Shown: positions 41,930-50,494, counted from the first letter of the stretch. The stretch: DNA of 64,000 nt from Streptomyces sp. ISL-1 (GCF_018614585.1 NZ_JAGGOI010000060.1:1-64000), one strand, 5' to 3'. The notes: generated by a model not told the origin, from the sequence alone. Numbers and translations are program-made.

Positions 41930-42730
41930 GTGCTCGTGCTGTTGCCGCCGTCGGAGGGTAAGGCCGCTTCCGGGCGCGGGGCTCCGCTGAAGCCGGAGTC
42001 GCTGTCGCTGCCGGGCCTTGCCGGGGCGCGCGCCGCGGTGCTCGACGAACTGGTGGAACTGTGCGCCGCCGACGAAGAGAAGGCGCGGCAAGTACTCGGG
42101 CTGAGCGAGGGCCTGCGCGGCGAGATCGCGAAGAACGTGGAGCTGCGGACCGCGGGGACCCGGCCGGCCGGGGAGATCTACACGGGTGTGCTCTACGACG
42201 CGCTCGGCCTGGCGACACTTCAACCGGACGCGAGGCGCCGGGCCCGGCGGTCGCTGCTGGTCTTCTCGGGGCTGTGGGGCGCGGTGCGGGTCGGCGACCG
42301 GATTCCGTCGTACCGCTGCTCGATGGGGGTGAAGCTGCCGGGGCTGGGCGCGCTCGGGGCGCACTGGCGCGAGCCCATGGCGTCCGCCGTGCCGGAGGCC
42401 GCCGGTGACGGGCTCGTACTCGATCTGCGGTCCTCCGCGTATGCGGCGGCGTGGAAGCCGAAGGGCGAGGTGGCGGGGCGTACGGCGACGGTGCGGGTGC
42501 TGCACTCGCAAATCGTCGACGGGGTGGAGAAGCGGTCCGTGGTCAGCCACTTCAACAAGGCGACGAAGGGCCGGCTGGTACGGGACCTGCTGACGGCGGG
42601 CGCGAAGCCGACGGGTCCTGGCGAGCTGGTGGAGGCGCTGCGGGATCTGGGGTACGTGGTCGAGGCGCAGGCGCCGGGCAGGCCCCAGAAGGCATGGGAG
42701 CTGGATGTTGTGGTGAACCAGATCCATTGA
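41930..42730 (+). CDS. yaaA: YaaA-family peroxide stress protein
   Basis: 266 residues of the YaaA (DUF328) family, which in E. coli lowers free iron and protects DNA from oxidative damage. Signatures: LVLLPPSEGKAA at the N-terminus, YTGVLYDALGL, LLVFSGLWGAVRVGDRIPSYR and VVSHFNKATKGRLVRDLL. GTG 41930 follows AAGGAG by 7 nt. It is divergent from the RNB gene. A long inverted repeat begins 4 bp after its stop and may serve as its terminator. Confidence 0.9.
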   Translation: MLVLLPPSEGKAASGRGAPLKPESLSLPGLAGARAAVLDELVELCAADEEKARQVLGLSEGLRGEIAKNVELRTAGTRPAGEIYTGVLYDALGLATLQPDARRRARRSLLVFSGLWGAVRVGDRIPSYRCSMGVKLPGLGALGAHWREPMASAVPEAAGDGLVLDLRSSAYAAAWKPKGEVAGRTATVRVLHSQIVDGVEKRSVVSHFNKATKGRLVRDLLTAGAKPTGPGELVEALRDLGYVVEAQAPGRPQKAWELDVVVNQIH

Positions 42731-42733
42731 GCG

Positions 42734-42769
42734 TTGCATCATGCGCAACGCTCTTTGCGCATGATGCAA
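42734..42769. promoter_or_regulatory. Perfect 15-bp inverted repeat between yaaA and the aldolase gene
   Basis: TTGCATCATGCGCAA and TTGCGCATGATGCAA are exact inverse complements separated by 6 bp. Each arm is itself half-symmetric (TTGC...GCAA), as in operators of MarR- or GntR-type regulators. It lies 21 bp before the aldolase ATG, so it may be an operator, a terminator for yaaA, or both. Confidence 0.7.
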
Positions 42770-42789
42770 ACGGCGGGCAGGATGACGGC

Positions 42790-43431
42790 ATGACCGCCTC
42801 TGCCCTGCCCACCGTGCTCGACCTAGCGCCGGTCGTCCCCGTCGTCGTCATCGACGACGCCGCCGATGCCGTACCGCTCGCGCGTGCCCTGGTCGCGGGC
42901 GGTCTGCCCGCGATCGAGGTGACGCTGCGGACGCCGGCCGCGCTCGACGCGATCCGCGCGATCGCGGCCGAGGTGCCGGGCGCTGTGGTCGGCGCGGGCA
43001 CGGTGATCTCGGCGGACGGTGTCGACGCCGCGGTGGCGGCCGGGGCGCGGTTCCTGGTGAGCCCCGGGTGGACGGACCGGCTGCTGGACGCGATGCAGGC
43101 GTCGGGTGTGCCGTTCCTGCCCGGGGTCTCGACGACCTCGGAGGTCGTGGCGCTGCTGGAGCGCGGGGTGAGCGAGATGAAGTTCTTCCCGGCCCAGGCG
43201 GCGGGCGGCACGGCGTACCTCAAGTCCCTTGCGGGTCCGCTGCCTCAGGCCCGCTTCTGCCCGACGGGCGGAATCTCGCTCGCCTCCGCGGGCTCGTATC
43301 TGGCGCTGCGGAATGTGGGCTGCGTCGGCGGTACGTGGATGCTGCCGGCGGACGCGATCGCGGCCAAGGAGTGGGCGCGGGTGGAGACTCTGGCGGCCGA
43401 GGCCGCCGCGCTGCGCGACCGGGTCGGCTGA
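42790..43431 (+). CDS. eda: 2-dehydro-3-deoxyphosphogluconate (KDPG/KHG) aldolase
   Basis: Cleaves KDPG to pyruvate and glyceraldehyde 3-phosphate (Entner-Doudoroff or uronate breakdown), cytosolic TIM barrel of 213 residues. AGGLPAIEVTLRTPAAL carries the catalytic glutamate, VGAGTVISADG the phosphate-side loop, and EMKFFPAQAAGG the Schiff-base lysine (K in MKFFPA). CPTGGIS closes the site. ATG 42790; no other sugar-acid genes lie nearby, so the substrate context is missing. The inverted repeat upstream suggests a dedicated regulator. Confidence 0.93.
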   Translation: MTASALPTVLDLAPVVPVVVIDDAADAVPLARALVAGGLPAIEVTLRTPAALDAIRAIAAEVPGAVVGAGTVISADGVDAAVAAGARFLVSPGWTDRLLDAMQASGVPFLPGVSTTSEVVALLERGVSEMKFFPAQAAGGTAYLKSLAGPLPQARFCPTGGISLASAGSYLALRNVGCVGGTWMLPADAIAAKEWARVETLAAEAAALRDRVG

Positions 43432-43585
43432 AGTCGAGGTCCACGAAGGGAGCGAGCGGTCGGTAACCGAGGCGCTGATAGAGGGCGTTGCTGGTGGGGT
43501 TGGCCAAGTCCGCGAAGAACAGGACTTGTTCGGCCCCCGGCGTCGAGCGCGTCGCGGCTCACGGCGACGGTGACCAGTCGGGGCG
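43427..43585 (-). pseudogene. C-terminal remnant of a GNAT acetyltransferase
   Basis: On the minus strand PRLVTVAVSRDALDAG in one frame is followed after an extra G by AEQVLFFADLANPTSNALYQ and RLGYRPLAPFVDLDFS in another. NPTSNALY-RLGYRP is the acetyl-CoA-site end of GNAT proteins. Only the last 50 residues remain, with a one-base frameshift, overlapping the aldolase 3' end. Confidence 0.75.
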
Positions 43586-43607
43586 GGGGCTCCTTCGCCC
43601 CCGCCCC
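43580..43607. terminator. Terminator between eda and the RNase H/phosphatase gene
   Basis: GGGGCGGGGGC and GCCCCCGCCCC form a perfect 11-bp stem with loop TCCTTC in the gap between convergent genes. A 17-bp unit (CCCCGCCCGATGAACTT type) is repeated about three times just after it, 43605-43655. Confidence 0.75.
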
Positions 43608-43665
43608 GATGAACTTCCCCGCCCGATGAACTTCCCCGCCCGATGGGCTCCCCCGCCCGGTGCTC

Positions 43666-44925
43666 CTATCCGCGCAGGTGCGATGTGTCGTTCAGCAGAC
43701 GCAGCGACGCGTTGCCGTCCGCGTAGTACGCCACCGCCGAGATCGATGCCGCGGAGAGCTCCATCCGGAACAGCGACTCCGGCGGGGCTCCCAGCGCCAG
43801 CCGGACCAGGGTCTTGATCGGCGTGACATGGGTGACCAGCAGGACCGTGCGGCCCGGGTATCGGGCGATCAGCTTGTCGCGGGTCGCCGAGACCCGGCGC
43901 GCCACCGCAGCGAAGCTCTCTCCGCCGCCCGTCGGGGCGACCTTCGCCGAGGCGAGCCAGGCGGTGAGGTCGTCGCCGTACCGCTCGCGGACCTCCGCGA
44001 ACGTCAGGCCCTCCCAGGCGCCGAAGTCCGTCTCGCGCAGGCCGTCCTCGATGCGGACTTCAAGGTTCAGGCGGGCCGCGACGGCCTCCGCGGTCTCACG
44101 GCAGCGCTTCAGCGGGGAGCTGACGATCTCCTGGACGGTGCCGCGCGCCGCGAGGACGGCCGCGGTCGCCTCGGCCTGGCGCAGGCCCGCGGGGGAGAGT
44201 GAGTGGTCGCCGCTGCCCGAGAAGCGCTTGTCGGGGGTCAGGGCCGTCTCGCCGTGTCGGAGCAGCACAAAGGTGGCGGGTGGGCCGAGGTCGGCGGGGC
44301 CCCACCCGACGGAAGGCGCGCTCGGCGCTGCTTCGCCGGCCCCTTCGGCCAGGGGCTCGGCGCGGACCGTGCCCGCGCCGCCCGTGTCGTCCGTCGCGCC
44401 GCTCAGCGCCGCCCTCGCCCTCGCCGCGCCCGCCGTCGCGTCGCCGACCACTCTCGCCGCCTTCGCGTCGCGTGCGTCGAGCTCCGCCGTGGAGCGCGAG
44501 GCCTCCCACTGCTTGCCCTTCTTGGCCGCGTCCATCGCCTCGTTGGCCAGCCGGTCCGCGTGCTTGTTCTTCTCGCGCGGGATCCACTCGTAGGTGACCT
44601 GAGAAGCGGGAAGGATGCTCGCCGCCTGTGCCGCCAGCGGCTTCATGTCCGGGTGCTTGATCTTCCAGCGGCCCGACATCTGCTCGACGACCAGCTTGGA
44701 GTCCATCCGGACCCGGACCCGCGCCTCGGGGTCGAGGGCCTTCGCCGCCTTCAGCCCCGCCACCAGGCCCTTGTACTCGGCGACGTTGTTCGTAGCGACG
44801 CCGATGTACTCCGCGACCTCGGCGAGCGGCTCCCCCGTCTTCGCGTCGAGCACGACCGCACCGTATCCGGCGGGGCCCGGATTACCCCGGGAGCCGCCGT
44901 CCGCCTCGACGACGAACTCCCGCAT
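43666..44925 (-). CDS. Bifunctional RNase H / acid phosphatase
   Basis: 419 residues, an actinobacterial fusion. The N-terminal RNase HI domain (1-135) holds VEADGGSRGNPGPAG (first catalytic D), NNVAEYKGLVAGL (E) and VRMDSKLVVEQM (D), with a final D in HADRLANEAMD. A linker of about 90 residues follows, then a histidine-phosphatase domain with FVLLRHGETALT (RHG) and TVLLVTHVTPIKTL (second His), as in CobC/alpha-ribazole phosphatase. The first domain cleaves RNA in RNA:DNA hybrids. Its ATG overlaps the stop of the zinc-ribbon gene (TAATG). Confidence 0.95.
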   Translation of the reverse strand: MREFVVEADGGSRGNPGPAGYGAVVLDAKTGEPLAEVAEYIGVATNNVAEYKGLVAGLKAAKALDPEARVRVRMDSKLVVEQMSGRWKIKHPDMKPLAAQAASILPASQVTYEWIPREKNKHADRLANEAMDAAKKGKQWEASRSTAELDARDAKAARVVGDATAGAARARAALSGATDDTGGAGTVRAEPLAEGAGEAAPSAPSVGWGPADLGPPATFVLLRHGETALTPDKRFSGSGDHSLSPAGLRQAEATAAVLAARGTVQEIVSSPLKRCRETAEAVAARLNLEVRIEDGLRETDFGAWEGLTFAEVRERYGDDLTAWLASAKVAPTGGGESFAAVARRVSATRDKLIARYPGRTVLLVTHVTPIKTLVRLALGAPPESLFRMELSAASISAVAYYADGNASLRLLNDTSHLRG

Positions 44926-45668
44926 TACAGCCCCGACTCGGACGTACGGACCAGGATCCGGCGGCAGTTCTCGCAGCGCAGCACCGTGTCCGGGGACGCC
45001 GCCTTGACCTCGTTCACCTCGGTGATGTTCAGCTCCAGCTGGCAGCCCTCACAGCGGCGCTGGAAGAGGCGGGCCGCGCCCACCCCGCCCTGCTGGACGC
45101 GCAGCTTCTCGTACAGCTTGAGCAGATCCGCCGGCACGGAGCCGGACACGAGCTCGCGCTCCTTGGTGACCGAGGCGACCTGGCCCTCGATCTCCTCCTG
45201 CGTGGCGTCCCGGCGCGCGGTGGCGTCGTCGAGCTTGGCCTGGACCGAGGAGACCCGTCCGGTCAGCTCGGCGGCACGTTCCTGCACGGACTCACGGCGC
45301 TCCATGACCTCGAGGACGACGTCCTCCAGGTCGCCCTGGCGCTTGGCGAGCGAGACGATCTCGTGCTGCAGGTTCTCCAGGTCCTTGGGCGAGGTGACCG
45401 CGCCGGAGTCGAGACGCTGCTGGTCCCGGACGGAGCGCTGGCGCACCTGGTCGACGTCCTGCTCCGCCTTGGTCTGTTCGCGGGCGGTGTCGCTCTCCTC
45501 GGTCTGCGCGGCGACCAGCAGGTCGCGCAGCTGCGTGAGGTCCTTGGTGAGCGAATCGATCTCGGCGTGCTCGGGCAGCGAATTCCGCTTGTGGGCGAGC
45601 TGCGACAGACGTACGTCGAGGGCCTGCACGTCGAGAAGTCGGATCTGGTCGGCGGGATCGGCGTTCAG
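44925..45668 (-). CDS. Coiled-coil protein with C-terminal zinc ribbon (CdsZ/DUF164-type), CTG start
   Basis: About 247 residues: two long coiled-coil arms (residues about 10-170, for example DQIRLLDVQALDVRLSQLAH) and a four-cysteine zinc ribbon RRCEGCQLELN ... LRCENCRRILV at the end. Family members act in translation-associated or DNA-binding processes; function in Streptomyces is not established. The conserved N-terminus (NADPADQIRLLDVQALD) begins at a CTG at 45668, which overlaps the stop of the nif3-like gene (CTGA) and has GGAG 7 nt upstream. A longer in-frame start at 45800 would add non-conserved arginine-rich sequence. Confidence 0.85.
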   Translation of the reverse strand: MNADPADQIRLLDVQALDVRLSQLAHKRNSLPEHAEIDSLTKDLTQLRDLLVAAQTEESDTAREQTKAEQDVDQVRQRSVRDQQRLDSGAVTSPKDLENLQHEIVSLAKRQGDLEDVVLEVMERRESVQERAAELTGRVSSVQAKLDDATARRDATQEEIEGQVASVTKERELVSGSVPADLLKLYEKLRVQQGGVGAARLFQRRCEGCQLELNITEVNEVKAASPDTVLRCENCRRILVRTSESGL

Positions 45669-46501
45669 TTGGGGGCTCCAGAAGTGTGGTGGGAGGACCA
45701 GGGGTCGGTGACCGTGGGCGAGACGTGGACCCGAAGGCCCCAGCCGTGCCGGTCGGAAATCTCGTCGAGCTGGGCCGCGGCCTGCTCGCACCAGGGCCAC
45801 TCGGTGGCCCAGTGGGCGGCGTCGACCAGCCCCAGTGGTGACTGCTGCACCGCCTCGGACGCCGGGTGGTGGCGCAGATCGGCGGTGAGGTACGCGTCCA
45901 CGCCGGCGGCCCGTACGACGTCGAGAAGGCTGTCGCCGGAGCCGCCGCTGAGCGCGACCGTACGCACCAGGGCGTCCGGGTCGCCCGCGATGCGGACGCC
46001 CTGCGCGGTGGGGGGCAGGCGCTTGGCGGCGCGTGCGGCGAACTCGCCGAGCGTCTCGGGGTGGTCCAGCTCACAGACGCGGCCCAGGCCGCGGCGGCCG
46101 TGCGGGTCCGTCGCATCCGGCACCAGGGGGCGTACGACCCGCAGGTCGAGCGCGCCCGCGAGGGCGTCGGAGACTCCGGGGTCGGCGGTGTCGGCGTTGG
46201 TGTGCGCGACATGCAGGGCGATGTCGTGCTTGATCAGGGTGTGCACGACGCGGCCCTTGAAGGTGGAGGCCGCGACCGTCGTCGTACCGCGCAGATAGAG
46301 CGGGTGGTGCGTGACGATCAGCTGGGCGCCCAGTTCGATCGCCTCGTCGGCGATCTCCTGGACGGGGTCGACGGCGAACAGCACACGGCTGATCCCGGCG
46401 TCCGGGTCGCCGCAGACCGTGCCGACCGCGTCCCACTCCTCGGCCCGCTCGGCGGGCCAGAGGACGTCGAGCGCGGTGAGGACTTCAGACAGACGGGGCA
46501 C
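45665..46501 (-). CDS. NIF3/DUF34-family dinuclear-metal protein
   Basis: 278 residues of the Nif3-like (YbgI/GTP cyclohydrolase-1 type 2-like) family, toroidal hexamers with two metals per subunit. AEEWDAVGTVCGDP at the N-terminus, LIVTHHPLYLRGTT (metal-binding HH), AHTNADTAD, ALSGGSGDSLLD and DAAHWATEWP near the C-terminus give the conserved metal ligands. Function in vivo unknown. First gene of an overlapping trio with the zinc-ribbon and RNase H/phosphatase genes, a conserved actinobacterial order. Confidence 0.93.
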   Translation of the reverse strand: MPRLSEVLTALDVLWPAERAEEWDAVGTVCGDPDAGISRVLFAVDPVQEIADEAIELGAQLIVTHHPLYLRGTTTVAASTFKGRVVHTLIKHDIALHVAHTNADTADPGVSDALAGALDLRVVRPLVPDATDPHGRRGLGRVCELDHPETLGEFAARAAKRLPPTAQGVRIAGDPDALVRTVALSGGSGDSLLDVVRAAGVDAYLTADLRHHPASEAVQQSPLGLVDAAHWATEWPWCEQAAAQLDEISDRHGWGLRVHVSPTVTDPWSSHHTSGAPN

Positions 46502-46546
46502 GAGGGAAAGGCTACCTGTCCTGCGTGCCCCCGCGGCCTGCGCCGG

Positions 46547-47593
46547 TCACTTGGTCAGGAAGCCCCGGAGGTCGTCGAGGACCTTGTCCGCCGCGGTGAC
46601 GCCGAGGCCGAGGTACCAGGTCTCGTCCGGGACGTCTTCGGCCTGACCGGCCTGGACCGCCTTGAGGTTCTTCCACAGCGGGTTGGACCGCGCGCTGTCC
46701 CGCTTGGTGGCCCCGGGGTCGCCGTAGACGCCGGTGAAGATCCAGTCGGCGTCCGCGGAGTCGATCTTCTCGGGGCTGATCTCCACTGCGAGGTCCTCGA
46801 CCTGCTGGTTCGCGGGCCGCGGCAGGCCGGAGTCCTTGAGGATGGTGCCGATGAAGGAGGCCTGGGCGTAGAGACGGATCTTGCCCGGCATGTAGCGGAC
46901 CATCGAGACGGTCGGCTTCTTGGCGTTCCTGGCGCCGATGTCCGTGCCGAGCTGCCCGGCCTTCTTCTTGTACGCGTCGAGCTTCGCCTTCGCCTCGGCG
47001 GTCTTGTCCAGGGCCGCGGCGTTGAGGAGGTAGTTCTCCTTCCAGGTGAAGCCCGGCCGGATGGAGAAGACGGTCGGAGCGATCGTGGACAGCTCCTTGT
47101 ACTTGTCGGCGGCACGCAGTTGGCTGCCGAGGATCAGGTCGGGCTTGAGGGCGGCGATCGCCTCGAGGTTGAGGTTGTTGATCGTGCCGACGTTCTTGGG
47201 ATTGCCGGCTTCCTTCCGCAGATAGCCGGGGATGCCCTCATCCCCCTCGGTGGGGGCGTAGCCGACGGGCTTGACGCCCAGCGATGCGACGTTGTCCAGC
47301 TCACCGACGTCGAGGACCACGACCCGCTTGGGCGCGGTCTTGATCTCGGTCTTGCCCAGCGCGTGGGTGACGGTGCGCGGGAACCGGCCGGGCTTGGCGT
47401 CGGTGCCCATCGCCGCGGTCTTCGCGGCCGCGTCGCCGAAGCCCTTGCCGCCCTGCGCGACGGCCTTCTTGCCGCCGTCGTCGGCCTTGCTGCCGGAGTT
47501 CTTGTCCCCGCCGTCCTGGCTGCCGCAGGCGGTGAGGGCCAGTGCGGCGGTGAGGGCGAGCGCGGCGGCGGTGCCGCGGCGGCATAGGGACAT
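46547..47593 (-). CDS. Iron-siderophore ABC transporter substrate-binding lipoprotein
   Basis: Type III periplasmic-binding-protein fold (FecB/FepB), 348 residues. Signal peptide with lipobox LTA-CG, a glycine/lysine linker, then VVVLDVGELDNVASLGVKPVGYAP and LEAIAALKPDLILGSQ, the usual first-lobe pattern, and a second lobe with MVRYMPGKIRLYAQASFIG. Similar to ferrioxamine binders (DesE/CdtB type), but ligand specificity is not certain. GGAG lies 6 nt before ATG 47593 and an iron box 22 bp upstream. No permease gene is adjacent. Confidence 0.93.
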   Translation of the reverse strand: MSLCRRGTAAALALTAALALTACGSQDGGDKNSGSKADDGGKKAVAQGGKGFGDAAAKTAAMGTDAKPGRFPRTVTHALGKTEIKTAPKRVVVLDVGELDNVASLGVKPVGYAPTEGDEGIPGYLRKEAGNPKNVGTINNLNLEAIAALKPDLILGSQLRAADKYKELSTIAPTVFSIRPGFTWKENYLLNAAALDKTAEAKAKLDAYKKKAGQLGTDIGARNAKKPTVSMVRYMPGKIRLYAQASFIGTILKDSGLPRPANQQVEDLAVEISPEKIDSADADWIFTGVYGDPGATKRDSARSNPLWKNLKAVQAGQAEDVPDETWYLGLGVTAADKVLDDLRGFLTK

Positions 47594-47611
47594 GGCGTGC
47601 TCCTGATCCGG

Positions 47612-47630
47612 TACTTAGGGAGACCTAACT
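47612..47630 (-). promoter_or_regulatory. Iron box upstream of the siderophore-binding lipoprotein gene
   Basis: On the minus strand TTAGGTCTCCCTAA (47615-47628) has TTAGG and CCTAA half sites four bases apart, the same form as at 14227-14240. It lies 22 bp before the start codon. Confidence 0.72.
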
Positions 47631-47777
47631 TTATCCACCGGCTTCTCGCTGAGCACAGCCGCCCCCTCCCCATCAGGAGAATCCGGGCATGGCCACCCAT
47701 ATGTGTGAAGTGGTGAGTCACATGTTGTTCGGCAGGAAGTGCGATACCTAGCTTCGGTGGCCGGAGGTGAGGATCCG

Positions 47778-48941
47778 ATGACAGCCTGTGCCATCGAGAC
47801 CGCAGCGGAGGACGGGGCGGTGGGGCGTACGGGAATCACGATCACCGCGGACGGCGCATACGCGGCCCGGCTTGCGGGAGGTCGTGATGCCCTGTTTCCG
47901 GAGCGGTGGACGCTCGGGCCCGAGCCCTACGCCGTGCCGCTGCCGCTGGATCAGCCCGAGGAGCGCGAGACCGAGGTGCTGCCGCTGGCAGACGGGCGGG
48001 TGCTGATCCGGCGGCGGGTGGCGGGACTGCACGCACTGTCGCTGCTGTATCCGACCGGACCGGGGACGGGTGAACTGCCGCTCGGCGCCGTCGAGTCGGC
48101 GGAGCTGCGGCTGCTTCCGCCCGCGCCGGACGGCAGGAGCGCGTACGCCCTGGCGCCCGGCGCGCAGTCGACCGCGGTCTGGCTGGTGGCGGGCGGGGCG
48201 TTCGGCCCCGAGGTTGTCGCCGAGGTGCCGGGCCACTGCTCCGGCGGGGTCTGGCTGGACCGTGCCGGGCAGATACTGGCCCTCGACCGACAGCTGGGCG
48301 GCGGCCCGGTGAAGGCCGTGGCGGTCGATCTGGGGCGGGGCGGCGAGGCGACGCCGCTGCTGCAGATCACGGATGACAGCGACGACCGGCTGCTGCTGGC
48401 CGACCTGGACAGCGGTCTGCTGCTGATCCGCTCGAACGCGCCGGGCCACGACCGGCTCGGCTGGGGCGTGCTCGGGAGCCTGCGGCCGGTCCGCTTTCCC
48501 GAGTGCCTACGGCTGGCGGACTGCGCGGTGACGCCGTTCGCCGTACAGCCGGGGCAGGTGCTGATGCCGGAGAGCTGCGCGGTGGCGCTGCGGATCGACG
48601 GCGCGGCGGGGAGCTGGCTCGGGGTGTGGCGGCCTTCGGGCCGGCAGCTGCATCAACTGGCGGCTCCGGACGGGTGGTTGGCGGGGGCCGGCCTGTGGAG
48701 CCGGGAGGGCGTGCTGCAACTCCCGTACGCGACAAGGGCCGTGCCGTGCGGGGTGGCGCGGATCGACGGGCCGGCGGACTCGCTCGTACCGGATGTGATC
48801 ACGGATGCGAAGGTGATCACAGAACCGGCACCATCGAAATGGCCTGGTGGGGAAGCGTGCTGGGGTACCGGAACTCATGTCGTGTACAAGCCGGTTCCTT
48901 TGCAGCAGGCGCCTCTCACCGGCGGCGGGGCCACTGGTTGA
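47778..48941 (+). CDS. Beta-propeller-like protein of unknown function
   Basis: 387 residues, cytosolic, with repeated strand-turn units such as SLLYPTGPGTGELPLGAVES, GVWLDRAGQILALDRQLGG and GWGVLGSLRPVRFPECLRL that suggest a WD/propeller fold. No enzymatic motif. ATG 47778 is chosen because GGAGG lies 11 nt upstream; GTG 47739 is in frame and possible. It is divergent from the iron-regulated lipoprotein gene. Not recognised. Confidence 0.7.
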   Translation: MTACAIETAAEDGAVGRTGITITADGAYAARLAGGRDALFPERWTLGPEPYAVPLPLDQPEERETEVLPLADGRVLIRRRVAGLHALSLLYPTGPGTGELPLGAVESAELRLLPPAPDGRSAYALAPGAQSTAVWLVAGGAFGPEVVAEVPGHCSGGVWLDRAGQILALDRQLGGGPVKAVAVDLGRGGEATPLLQITDDSDDRLLLADLDSGLLLIRSNAPGHDRLGWGVLGSLRPVRFPECLRLADCAVTPFAVQPGQVLMPESCAVALRIDGAAGSWLGVWRPSGRQLHQLAAPDGWLAGAGLWSREGVLQLPYATRAVPCGVARIDGPADSLVPDVITDAKVITEPAPSKWPGGEACWGTGTHVVYKPVPLQQAPLTGGGATG

Positions 48942-49060
48942 ACTCTCGGGCCGGGGCCCCGCGACCACACCGACCGGACACCGACGGTGACGGGGTTCGC
49001 AGGTGTGCCGGGGTGCCCTGCGACACGTAATCAGCGATCAACCACGGGGTGACTTCCCAC

Positions 49061-49231
49061 ATGCCTGAAGCCCGAACCGACACGACCCAGCAGCGTCCGC
49101 ATCCTGCGGCCGCGGACCGGGGCGCAGCCGGCGGCGTCGGAAAGCACCGGGGCGGTCCGGCGACCACGGAGGACTCCGCGACGCCGGCGCACGGCCGCCA
49201 CCGGCGGCCGCATGGGGTTCGCGGCGCCTGA
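49061..49231 (+). CDS. Short proline/histidine-rich protein, tentative
   Basis: 56 residues from ATG 49061 with GGGG 11 nt upstream: many histidine, arginine and alanine residues, with the phrases GKHRGG and HGRHRRPHG. Low-complexity composition makes false prediction likely, but such short basic proteins occur in Streptomyces. No function suggested. Confidence 0.35.
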   Translation: MPEARTDTTQQRPHPAAADRGAAGGVGKHRGGPATTEDSATPAHGRHRRPHGVRGA

Positions 49232-49541
49232 CGCGGGGGGCTGGGGCGCCCGACGCGGGGGGCTGCGGCCCCGCCCCGGACCCCCGGCTCCTCAAACCCC
49301 CGGACTTCGGGCGGGGGACCCCCAAGAGGCTGGGGTTTCCCGCCCGCCGGACGGTCATCCTCAAGCCCGTCCGGCGCTCTCCCTCAATCGCCCAGGCGCT
49401 CACTTCCAAGGGCCCGGCGCCCCTCGAGCCTGCCCCGGTGCTGACTTCCAAGCCCGCCCAGCGTTCATCCTCAAGCCCGCCGGGCGTCACCTTCCAGCCC
49501 GTCCGGCGATCGAGAACAGACCGGCTGCCGGACGGCCCCGG
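49232..49541. repeat. Noncoding gap with copies of the dispersed GC-rich repeat
   Basis: 310 bp without a credible gene. It has repeated CTCAAGCCCGTCCGGCG-type units (near 49362, 49468, 49495) and CCTCAATCGCCC, the same family as at 20.9 and 56.4 kb, in the gap between the convergent tentative gene and the SDR gene. Confidence 0.7.
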
Positions 49542-50483
49542 TCAGCCCCGCTTCAGGCCCAGTACCTCCGCCGCCGCGAACGTCTCGTTCGCCGGGCGGG
49601 CCGCGTAGTGCGGGGTCAGCACCGCATCCAGTTCGTCGTACGAGAACGCCTCCTTCGAGGTGTCGAACTTCGCGGCCACCCTCGGGCGTTCGACGATCGC
49701 CACCATCCCGCCGTGCACGACCAGCAACTGCCCGTTGACCTTCGCCGCCGCGGGCGAGGCCAGATAGCCCACCAGCGGGGAGACATGCTCCGGCGCCAAC
49801 GGGTCCAGCCCGCCGTCCGCCGGCTCCCCGAAGCCGGCGAACACATCCTGCGTCATCCGCGTCCTGGCGCGCGGGCAGATCACATTGGCCGTGACCCCGT
49901 ACTTGGCGAGTGCCAGCGCCGTGGAGGTGGTCAGGCCGACGATGCCGCCCTTGGCCGCCGCGTAGTTCGGCTGGCCCGCCGAGCCCGCGAGGAACGCCTC
50001 CGAGGAGGTGTTGACGATCCGGCCGTAGACCGGTGCTCCGGATGCCTTGGAGCGCTCGCGCCAGTGCACCGACGCGAAGTGGGTGGTGTTGAAGTGCCCC
50101 TTGAGGTGGACGCGGATCACCGAGTCCCACTCGCTCTCGCTCATCGAGAAGACCATCCGGTCGCGCAGGATGCCCGCGTTGTTGACCAGGATGTCCAGCT
50201 TTCCGTATGTGGAGACGGCCAGCTCGACCAGGTCGCGGGCCTGGGCGAAGTCGGAGACGTCGCCGTGGTGGGCGGTGGCGGAGCCGCCCGTCGAGCGGAT
50301 CTCCTCGGCGACCTCCTCCGCCGGGGTCGCGGACGCCTCGCCCGAGCCGTCCCGGCCGGGCAGGCCGTAGTCGTTGACGACGACGCCCGCGCCGAGACGG
50401 GCGAGTTCGAGTGCTTCGGCGCGCCCGAGGCCACGGCCCGCCCCGGTGACGATCGCGGACAGGCCCTCAAGTGGCAGTGACAT
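49542..50483 (-). CDS. SDR dehydrogenase, 3-oxoacyl-ACP reductase/HSD17B4-like
   Basis: 313 residues. Cofactor loop IVTGAGRGLGRAEALELARL with VVNDYG downstream (acidic residue favouring NAD), NNAGILRDRMVFSMSE, catalytic S in VNTSSEAF and YAAAKGGIVGLT. The VVNDYG and ILRD features match the dehydrogenase part of multifunctional beta-oxidation enzymes acting on 3-hydroxyacyl-CoA. It forms a same-direction cluster with an alcohol dehydrogenase and a MaoC hydratase, so a role in fatty-acid or sterol side-chain breakdown is likely. Confidence 0.92.
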   Translation of the reverse strand: MSLPLEGLSAIVTGAGRGLGRAEALELARLGAGVVVNDYGLPGRDGSGEASATPAEEVAEEIRSTGGSATAHHGDVSDFAQARDLVELAVSTYGKLDILVNNAGILRDRMVFSMSESEWDSVIRVHLKGHFNTTHFASVHWRERSKASGAPVYGRIVNTSSEAFLAGSAGQPNYAAAKGGIVGLTTSTALALAKYGVTANVICPRARTRMTQDVFAGFGEPADGGLDPLAPEHVSPLVGYLASPAAAKVNGQLLVVHGGMVAIVERPRVAAKFDTSKEAFSYDELDAVLTPHYAARPANETFAAAEVLGLKRG

Positions 50484-50494
50484 CAAAGGCCCTT

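Noticed and set aside
40114..41961. 615-codon plus-strand frame across rnpB and the RNB gene
   Set aside because: It reads through RNase P RNA and the antisense of a clear exonuclease gene.
43605..43655. 17-bp tandem repeats after the eda terminator considered as a CRISPR-like array
   Set aside because: Units are contiguous without spacers, short and GC-rich; simple slippage repeat.
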